Below, in pieces: positions 35,114 to 41,483 of a stretch of 41,483 bases of DNA. Position 1 is the first letter of the stretch. The number at the start of each line of letters is the position of its first letter. This DNA comes from Mycolicibacterium canariasense (GTDB taxonomy: Bacteria; Actinomycetota; Actinomycetes; Mycobacteriales; Mycobacteriaceae), in NCBI RefSeq assembly GCF_002101555.1, contig NZ_LQOL01000028.1, positions 1 through 41,483 on the forward strand, read 5' to 3'. The position numbers and the translations under genes are program-made. The notes beneath the pieces were generated by a model. That model was not told where the DNA came from. It saw only the letters and a list, made by a program, of their open reading frames with translations, and searched no databases.

Positions 35114-36751
35114 GTGCCTTCCCGGGATCCCCGCTACCACCCACCGCGGCCGCCGTCCGACGGTGAGCACCCCGGCATGGCGAACTACCCCTCCGACGGC
35201 GATATCGGCCGACGCAAGCATCCGCCGTCCGGACCGAGCGCCAACCGATGGCTGCCCCCACTGGACGACGAGTCCCCCCGGCCGCGGACCGAACCGCCGC
35301 CGCGGGCCCGGTCCGGGGTGGGATCGTCGGCCGGTGAGAAGGTCACCGTCACTCGCGCCGCCGCCCAGCGCAGCCGCGAGATGGGCACCAAGATGTACGA
35401 CTTGGTGCACCGGGCCGCCACCGCCGACGGTGCCGACAAATCGGGTCTGACGGCACTCACCTGGCCGGTGGTGGCCAGCTCGGCGGTCGACGCGGCGATG
35501 GCGGTGGCGTTGGCCAACACCTTGTTCTTCGCGGCGGCCTCCGGCGAGAGCAAGAGCAAGGTGGCCCTGTACCTGCTCATCACGATCGCGCCGTTCGCGA
35601 TCATCGCGCCGCTGATCGGCCCGGCGCTGGACCGACTGCAGCACGGCCGCCGGGTGGCGCTGGCGATGTCATTCGCCCTGCGCACCGTGCTGGCCGTGGT
35701 GTTGATCGGTAACTACGACGGCGCCACCGGAAGCTACCCGTCCTGGGTGCTCTACCCCTGTGCGCTCGGAATGATGGTGCTGTCCAAGAGTTTCTCGGTG
35801 CTGCGCAGTGCCGTGACGCCGCGGGTGTTGCCGCCCACGATCGACCTGGTCCGGGTGAATTCGCGGTTGACCATGTTCAGTCTGCTGGGCGGCACCATGG
35901 CCGGCGGGGCGATCGCCGCCGGTGCCGAATACCTGCTCAACATGGCCAAGCTGCCCGGCGCGCTGTATGTGTTGGTCGCGGTGACCGTGGCCGGGGCGGT
36001 GCTGTCGATGCGGATCCCGAAGTGGGTCGAGGTGACCGCCGGTGAGGTGCCCACCACGTTGAGCTATCACGGTGGTGAGACCGAGGCGCTGCGCCGCCCG
36101 GCCAAGGAGCGCCAACCGCTGGGCCGCAACATCATCACCTCGTTGTGGGGCAACTGCACCATCAAGGCGATGGTCGGCTTCCTGTTCCTGTACCCGGCCT
36201 TCGTCGCGAAATCGCACGGCGACGGCGGCTGGGAGCAGTTGCGCATCCTGGGCCTGATCGGTGCCGCGGCCGGTATCGGCAACTTCGTCGGCAACTTCAC
36301 CGCCGCCCGGCTCAAACTCGGCAGGCCCGCCCTGCTGGTCACCCGGGCCGCCATCGCGGTGACGTTGATGGCGCTGGCCGCCGCCGTCACCGGCAACCTG
36401 TTGGTCGCCGCGCTGGCCACCTTGGTCACCTCCGGCGCCAGCGCCATCGCGAAGGCATCGCTGGACGCCTCGCTGCAGGATGACCTGCCGGAGAAGTCCC
36501 GGGCGTCGGCCTTCGGCCGGTCCGAGTCGCTGTTGCAGCTGGCCTGGGTGGCCGGCGGGGCCACCGGCGTGCTCATCTATCCGCAGCTGTGGGTCGGGTT
36601 CACTACGATCACGGCCGTGTTGATTCTCGGTCTGGCCCAGACACTGGTGAGCTACAACGGTGCGTCCCTGATACCCGGCTTCGGCGGTAACCGTCCGGTG
36701 CTCGCCGAGACCGAGGGTGGCCCGTTGGCCGCCCCCGTGGGGCGCCGATGA
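35114..36751 (+). CDS. MFS membrane protein, Rv0876c type
   Basis: This is a 545-residue membrane protein. The first 110 residues are a Pro/Arg-rich, disordered cytoplasmic region, followed by about 12 hydrophobic segments. The loop GPALDRLQHGRRVAL resembles MFS motif A. FGRSESLLQLAWVAGGATGVL near the end is characteristic of this mycobacterial protein. The substrate is unknown. GTG 35114 starts it, and the stop overlaps the next gene (ATGA), so Rv0876c- and Rv0875c-type genes are coupled. Confidence 0.86.
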   Translation: MPSRDPRYHPPRPPSDGEHPGMANYPSDGDIGRRKHPPSGPSANRWLPPLDDESPRPRTEPPPRARSGVGSSAGEKVTVTRAAAQRSREMGTKMYDLVHRAATADGADKSGLTALTWPVVASSAVDAAMAVALANTLFFAAASGESKSKVALYLLITIAPFAIIAPLIGPALDRLQHGRRVALAMSFALRTVLAVVLIGNYDGATGSYPSWVLYPCALGMMVLSKSFSVLRSAVTPRVLPPTIDLVRVNSRLTMFSLLGGTMAGGAIAAGAEYLLNMAKLPGALYVLVAVTVAGAVLSMRIPKWVEVTAGEVPTTLSYHGGETEALRRPAKERQPLGRNIITSLWGNCTIKAMVGFLFLYPAFVAKSHGDGGWEQLRILGLIGAAAGIGNFVGNFTAARLKLGRPALLVTRAAIAVTLMALAAAVTGNLLVAALATLVTSGASAIAKASLDASLQDDLPEKSRASAFGRSESLLQLAWVAGGATGVLIYPQLWVGFTTITAVLILGLAQTLVSYNGASLIPGFGGNRPVLAETEGGPLAAPVGRR

Positions 36752-37236
36752 AGCGCATCGCCGCGGTGCTGCTGGCGGTGGCGCTGGTTGCCTCGGTGGG
36801 CACCGGCCTGCTGGTGTGGCAGCTCGGCCGGCACGCCGACCCCGACTTCCCGGAGATCAGCGCCTACTCGCATGGCGCGTCGGTGCGCGTCGGGCCTTAC
36901 CGGTTCTGCCCGGTGTTGGATCTGAACAACTGCGAAATCCCGGAAACCACAGGCGATTTGGCAGTGAACTCGCGCAACCCCGTGCAGCTGTCGGTGCCGT
37001 CGGCGATCGCACGGGCACCGTGGTGGCTACTGCGGGGCTACGAGGACGCACCCACACCCGTCGTCTCGGAGTTCCGGCCCGGCACGACGCTGGCCGTCAC
37101 CATCCCCACCGTCGATCCCCGGTTCGGCAGGCTGACCGGGTTCGCGGTGCAGTTGCCGACCTTGGTGCGTGACGAGGAGGGCAACGAGTTCCCGCTGCCG
37201 CACGCCGAGTGGTCGGTGCGCACGGTCTGGAACTAG
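36748..37236 (+). CDS. secreted/membrane-anchored protein, Rv0875c (DUF2771) type
   Basis: This is a 162-residue protein with an N-terminal hydrophobic helix (about 4-26) acting as a signal anchor or uncleaved signal; there is no lipobox. The outer domain is beta-rich, with two cysteines (VGPYRFCPVLDLNNCEIP) likely to form a disulfide. This agrees with the mycobacterial Rv0875c family, function unknown. It starts four bases inside the end of the MFS gene. It is convergent with the GST gene, one base apart. Confidence 0.85.
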   Translation: MKRIAAVLLAVALVASVGTGLLVWQLGRHADPDFPEISAYSHGASVRVGPYRFCPVLDLNNCEIPETTGDLAVNSRNPVQLSVPSAIARAPWWLLRGYEDAPTPVVSEFRPGTTLAVTIPTVDPRFGRLTGFAVQLPTLVRDEEGNEFPLPHAEWSVRTVWN

Positions 37237-37237
37237 C

Positions 37238-38224
37238 TCACCGGGGCGGGGTGCCGTCGCCGAACGGCCTGCCGCCCAAGGCTTCCCGGCCGTGTGCGGT
37301 GTGCCAGCCGGACAGCTCGGGTCCCTTCGGGACGATCCGGGTGGGATTGATGTCCTTGTGCACGATGTAGTAGTGCGCCTTGATCTGTTCGAAATCGATG
37401 GTGTCACCGAAGCCGGGCGTCTGGAACAGGTCACGGGCATAGGCCCACAGCACCGGCATCTCGGAGAGTTTGGACCGGTTGCACTTGAAGTGGCCGTGGT
37501 AGACGGCGTCGAACCGGGCCAGCGTGGTGAACAGCCGGACATCGGCCTCGGTGATGGTGTCACCCACCAGATACCTTTGCCCGCTGAGCCTTTCGGAAAC
37601 CCAGTCCAGCGCGGTGAACAACCGGTCATACGCCGCGTCATAGGCCTGCTGGGTGCCGGCGAATCCACATCGGTACACCCCGTTGTTGATCTCGGTGTAG
37701 ATCCGCTGCGCCACCTCGTCGATCTCGTCGCGCAGCGGTTCGGGGTACAGCTGCGGCGCCCCCTCGCGGTGGAAGGCGGCCCATTCGGTGGAGAAGTCCA
37801 GGGTGATCTGGGCGAAGTCGTTGGTGACGACGGCACCGGTGGGGATGTCGACGATGGCGGGCACGGTGATGCCCTTGGGATAGTTCGGGTCGCGTTTGAA
37901 GTAGGCATCCTGCAGCCGCGGGATCTTCAGCACCGGATCCACCCCGCCCGGGTCCAGGTCGAAGGTCCAGCTGCGCTCGTCGTGGACGGGCCCGCAGTAG
38001 CCGATGGACAGCGCGTCCTCCAGACCCAGCAGGCGCCGCACGATGATGGCGCGGTTGGCCCACGGGCAGGCCCTGGCCACGATCAGCCGGTAGCGCCCCG
38101 GTTCGACGGGATAGCCGTCACGACCGTCCTCACCCTGTTCTGCTCCTCGCGTGCGCGACGTAATCCGGGTGGTGATGTAGTTGGTGTCGCGGTTGAACTC
38201 GCCTTGGGGATTCACGTAGGCCAT
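37238..38224 (-). CDS. Xi-class glutathione S-transferase-like protein (glutathionyl-hydroquinone reductase family)
   Basis: This is a 328-residue ECM4/YqjG/PcpF-type protein. The thioredoxin-fold half has the catalytic-type Cys in ACPWANR (C53), where the family usually has CPWAHR. The helical half contains YRCGFAGTQQAYDAAYDRLFTALDWV and TEADVRLFTTLARFDAVYHGHFKCNR, both strong family marks. Family members strip glutathione from hydroquinones. Mycobacteria use mycothiol instead, so the physiological thiol is probably mycothiol or another. It is the only gene of its unit, convergent with the Rv0875c-type gene. Confidence 0.9.
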   Translation of the reverse strand: MAYVNPQGEFNRDTNYITTRITSRTRGAEQGEDGRDGYPVEPGRYRLIVARACPWANRAIIVRRLLGLEDALSIGYCGPVHDERSWTFDLDPGGVDPVLKIPRLQDAYFKRDPNYPKGITVPAIVDIPTGAVVTNDFAQITLDFSTEWAAFHREGAPQLYPEPLRDEIDEVAQRIYTEINNGVYRCGFAGTQQAYDAAYDRLFTALDWVSERLSGQRYLVGDTITEADVRLFTTLARFDAVYHGHFKCNRSKLSEMPVLWAYARDLFQTPGFGDTIDFEQIKAHYYIVHKDINPTRIVPKGPELSGWHTAHGREALGGRPFGDGTPPR

Positions 38225-38319
38225 GCCTACAGTCTTCCCACTCTGGCGCCGAAACTACGCTTTCTGGCGCGGGAACGGCCGATCGGCGCCAACAACCGCA
38301 GTCTCGGCGCGGCCGAGGA

Positions 38320-38730
38320 TCAGGCGTCGAGCTCGCGAGCGACGGCCTTGACGACCTCGGACACCCGCCGGGCCACCTTGCGGTCGGGATACTTACCCTT
38401 GCGCAGCTCCGGCTGGATGGTGTTCTCCAGCAGCGTGATGAGGTCACCGATCATGCCGTGCAGTTCGTCGGGGCTGTGCTTGTGCTCGGCGGCGGCGGCC
38501 TCGCGGCGCGTCCGGGACAGGCTCGGCGGCGGGTCGATGAGCTTGACGCTCAGCGCCTGCGGACCGCGGCGCCCGGCAGCCAGACCGAACTCGACCTTCT
38601 GCCCGGCCTTGAGCCCCTCAACACCCGAAGGCAGCGCCGAAGACCGGACATAGACGTCTTCGCCGTCCTCCTGGGACAGGAAGCCGAAGCCCTTCTCGGC
38701 GTCGTACCACTTAACCTTGCCGGTCGGCAC
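38320..38730 (-). CDS. cspB: cold-shock-domain protein CspB (Rv0871 type)
   Basis: This is a 136-residue protein. Residues 1-65 are a cold shock domain with RNP1 (KGFGFLS) and RNP2 (DVYVRSS) for single-stranded nucleic-acid binding. The remaining 70 residues are a helical, basic extension ([35 protein letters not shown]) absent from classical 67-residue cold-shock proteins. The long form is typical of mycobacterial Rv0871. It may act as an RNA chaperone. It is monocistronic. Confidence 0.93.
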   Translation of the reverse strand: MPTGKVKWYDAEKGFGFLSQEDGEDVYVRSSALPSGVEGLKAGQKVEFGLAAGRRGPQALSVKLIDPPPSLSRTRREAAAAEHKHSPDELHGMIGDLITLLENTIQPELRKGKYPDRKVARRVSEVVKAVARELDA

Positions 38731-38847
38731 TGCTGTTCACCCGCTCGTTCTCATCGATCACATAAGTAATGCGTCCCGCCTGCGCAGGACGCAATGTGGA
38801 AGAGCTTACTAGTTGCTCGGTAGTCTGTAACGACCGCTGGAGGAGAC

Positions 38848-39240
38848 ATGCGACTGGTACTGAATATCGTCTGGTTGATCTTCGGTGGGCTGTGGCTGGC
38901 GCTGGGCTATCTCCTCGCGGCCCTGATCTGCTTCGTGCTCATCATCACCATCCCGTTCGGCTTCGCCGCGCTGCGCATCGCGCTGTACGCACTGTGGCCG
39001 TTCGGCTACACCGTCGTCGACAAGCCCGGGGTCCGTCCCGGCGCGCTGATCGGCAACATCATCTGGCTCATCGTGGCCGGGATCTGGCTGGCGATCGGAC
39101 ATGTGGTGAGCGCCATCGCGATGGCCATCACCATCATCGGCATCCCGCTGGCGCTGGCCAATCTGAAGATGATCCCGGTGTCGCTGATGCCGCTGGGCAA
39201 AGAGATCGTGCCCGTCGACGCGAAGCGGGTGCCTGAGTGA
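38848..39240 (+). CDS. YccF-domain inner membrane protein (Rv0870c type)
   Basis: This is a 130-residue membrane protein consisting of two similar halves, each with a long hydrophobic hairpin. Half one is LNIVWLIFGGLWLALGYLLAA to TIPFGFAALRIA; half two is GNIIWLIVAGIWLAIGHVVSA to GIPLALANLKM. This is the YccF architecture. The function is unknown. GGAGGAG, with spacing of about six bases, precedes ATG 38848. The stop overlaps the GTG of moaA2. Confidence 0.9.
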   Translation: MRLVLNIVWLIFGGLWLALGYLLAALICFVLIITIPFGFAALRIALYALWPFGYTVVDKPGVRPGALIGNIIWLIVAGIWLAIGHVVSAIAMAITIIGIPLALANLKMIPVSLMPLGKEIVPVDAKRVPE

Positions 39241-40286
39241 CCGTCACCGAACTCGGCCTGCCCACGCTGGGCAGCCGGCCCGGCATGCCGACCAGCGGAC
39301 CGCTGCTGGACACCTACGGCCGGATTGCGACCGACCTGCGGGTGTCGCTGACCGACCGGTGCAATCTGCGCTGCACCTATTGCATGCCGGCCGAGGGGCT
39401 GGACTGGCTGCCGGGTAGCCAACTGCTCAGCGCCGAAGAACTGAGCCGGTTGCTGCGGATCGCCGTCACCCGGCTCGGCATCACCAACGTCCGCTTCACC
39501 GGCGGTGAGCCGCTGGTTTCCCGGAATCTGGAAGAGGTGATCGCGGCGGCGGCCGCGCTGACGCCGCGGCCGACGATCGCCATGACGACGAACGGGATCG
39601 GGCTGGCGGCGCGGGCCGCGGGGCTCAAGCGCGCCGGGCTGGACCGCGTCAACGTTTCCCTGGACACCGTCGACCGCGCGCATTTCACCGAGATCACCCG
39701 CCGCGACCGCCTCGACGACGTGCTGGCCGGGTTGGCCGGGGCGGCGGCCGCCGGCCTGGCGCCGGTGAAGGTGAATGCGGTGCTGGATCCGCGCACCGGC
39801 CTGGACGACGTGGTGCCGCTGTTGCGGTTCTGCCTGGAGCACGACTATCAGCTGCGGATCATCGAGCAAATGCCCCTGGACGCCGGACATGTCTGGAGCC
39901 GGGATCGGGCCGTCAGCGCCGACACGGTGCTGCACACCCTGCGCCGGCACTTCGATCTGCGGCCGGACCCCGCGCCCCGGGGCTCGGCGCCGGCGGCGCT
40001 GTGGCGGGTGGACGGCAGCGCGGCCACCGTCGGGATCATCGCGTCGGTGTCCGAGGCGTTCTGCGGGGCGTGCGACCGGACCAGGCTGACCGCCGACGGG
40101 CAGATCCGCAGCTGCCTGTTCTCCACCGCAGAGACCGACCTGCGCGGGCTGCTGCGGGACGGTGCCGACGACGGCGAGATCGAGGCCGCCTGGCGCCGCA
40201 CGATGTGGGCCAAGCCGGCCGGGCACGGCATCAACGACCCGAGCTTCGTCCAGCCCGCCCGGCCGATGAGCGCGATCGGCGGCTGA
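39237..40286 (+). CDS. moaA2: GTP 3',8-cyclase MoaA2
   Basis: This is a 349-residue radical-SAM enzyme carrying out the first step of molybdenum cofactor synthesis (GTP to 3',8-cyclo-7,8-dihydro-GTP). The N-terminal cluster is C42-x3-C46-x2-C49, and the SAM-binding GGE lies in RFTGGEPL. The second cluster is C276-x2-C279 and C293 (FCGACDRTRLTADGQIRSC). The protein ends in Gly-Gly, as functional MoaA must. GTG 39237 overlaps the YccF stop. The moaD2 gene follows one base after its stop. Confidence 0.96.
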   Translation: MTVTELGLPTLGSRPGMPTSGPLLDTYGRIATDLRVSLTDRCNLRCTYCMPAEGLDWLPGSQLLSAEELSRLLRIAVTRLGITNVRFTGGEPLVSRNLEEVIAAAAALTPRPTIAMTTNGIGLAARAAGLKRAGLDRVNVSLDTVDRAHFTEITRRDRLDDVLAGLAGAAAAGLAPVKVNAVLDPRTGLDDVVPLLRFCLEHDYQLRIIEQMPLDAGHVWSRDRAVSADTVLHTLRRHFDLRPDPAPRGSAPAALWRVDGSAATVGIIASVSEAFCGACDRTRLTADGQIRSCLFSTAETDLRGLLRDGADDGEIEAAWRRTMWAKPAGHGINDPSFVQPARPMSAIGG

Positions 40287-40287
40287 G

Positions 40288-40542
40288 ATGACCGTGACGG
40301 TGACCGTGCGGTACTTCGCCGCGGCCCGGGCCGCGGCCGGAACCGAGACCGAAATGTTGCACCTGCAAAAAGGCTTGACGTTGGACGGGCTGGTCCGGCA
40401 TCTGTCGGCCCGCGGCCCGGAACTGGCGAAAGTGCTGGCACGCTGCTCGTTCTTGTGCGACGAGGTCGCGGTGCGCGACCGCGACAGACCGCTCCAAACA
40501 AATCAGACGGTCGATGTGTTACCCCCATTCGCCGGCGGGTAG
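40288..40542 (+). CDS. moaD2: molybdopterin synthase small subunit MoaD2
   Basis: This is an 84-residue ubiquitin-fold sulfur carrier. The N-terminal VTVRYFAAARAAAG strand pair and the C-terminal DVLPPFAGG mark MoaD. The terminal Gly-Gly is the site of thiocarboxylation, which supplies the dithiolene sulfurs with MoaE. No moaE is in the window. It is co-transcribed with moaA2. A CRP-type site begins two bases after its stop. Confidence 0.95.
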   Translation: MTVTVTVRYFAAARAAAGTETEMLHLQKGLTLDGLVRHLSARGPELAKVLARCSFLCDEVAVRDRDRPLQTNQTVDVLPPFAGG

Positions 40543-40543
40543 C

Positions 40544-40559
40544 AGTGATTTGTGTCACA
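40544..40559 (+). promoter_or_regulatory. CRP-type binding site upstream of rpfA
   Basis: AGTGATTTGTGTCACA matches TGTGA-N6-TCACA except for the first base. It lies right after moaD2 and about 420 bases before rpfA, in a 435-base gap. CRP (Rv3676) is reported to regulate rpfA in M. tuberculosis, which supports the call. Confidence 0.75.
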
Positions 40560-40774
40560 TAACGAAACGGTCACAATGAGGCCACCTGTGGTTTGACTGC
40601 AGCAAACACCTGCGGAAACGCCCGGGCGTCCTGCGCCTTTAAAGTTCTCACAAGATTTGCTGCCTGTGAAAACGCCGAAGACGGGCCGAAGTGACGCATA
40701 CGCGCCGAACAGTTACCGTCTTGCCCAAGCCATCTGACCTCTATCAGATAGCCCGCTGTGCCCAGTACGCCGAG

Positions 40775-41483
<709 letters not shown>

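Overview
This window looks like a chromosomal segment of a fast-growing mycobacterium (Mycolicibacterium type). It is GC-rich, and it carries prrA/prrB, gltA2, citA, fprB, serC, sepH, cspB, moaA2/moaD2 and the start of rpfA. From memory, their order mirrors the Mycobacterium tuberculosis Rv0867c-Rv0903c block read in reverse. Differences from that block fit a rapid grower: pdxH sits beside citA, an MFS/TetR pair and a P450 are inserted, an ABC exporter pair lies next to prrA, and an SPFH lipoprotein lies next to serC. No lookup was possible, so the species is an inference.

The left end (1 to about 6.5 kb) is accessory in character. An MspA-like outer-membrane channel protein overlaps a secreted cysteine-rich protein that resembles a phospholipase A2 fold without its catalytic His-Asp. 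Next comes a 742-residue protein with a multi-pass membrane N-terminus, a long Pro/Gln-rich linker and a C-terminal glycine-zipper domain. Two small AT-rich multi-pass membrane proteins follow immediately. I read this as a candidate, probably undescribed, contact-dependent toxin/immunity cassette. That reading is an inference from architecture. An AT-rich gap, an LpqN-like lipoprotein and a hairpin-rich stretch close the accessory part.

From 6.5 to 14 kb lie a heterodimeric ABC exporter with one degenerate ATP site (minus strand), the divergent PrrA-PrrB two-component pair, and two unrelated minus-strand genes. Those two genes share a duplicated promoter block and a CRP-like palindrome that is shifted by exactly 10 bp. 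From 14 to 25 kb come an FKBP, an Rv0898c-type small protein, a PYROXD2-like oxidoreductase, a drug exporter with its MarR regulator, citrate synthase gltA2, a TetR/MFS pair, pdxH with a tandem 30-bp repeat, a second citrate synthase citA, and a cytochrome P450.

From 25 to 38 kb come a glyoxalase-fold protein, ferredoxin-NADP reductase FprB, an AurF-like diiron protein, an SPFH lipoprotein, phosphoserine aminotransferase and SepH. They are followed by a small membrane protein, a SpoU/TrmH RNA methyltransferase apparently starting at CTG, a second MarR protein, several conserved mycobacterial proteins of unknown function, an MFS protein and a Xi-class GST. The right end holds cspB, a YccF protein, moaA2-moaD2 and the 5' part of rpfA. 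The leader of rpfA carries a CRP-type site and a ydaO-type c-di-AMP riboswitch, so resuscitation-factor expression appears to be under both cAMP and c-di-AMP control.
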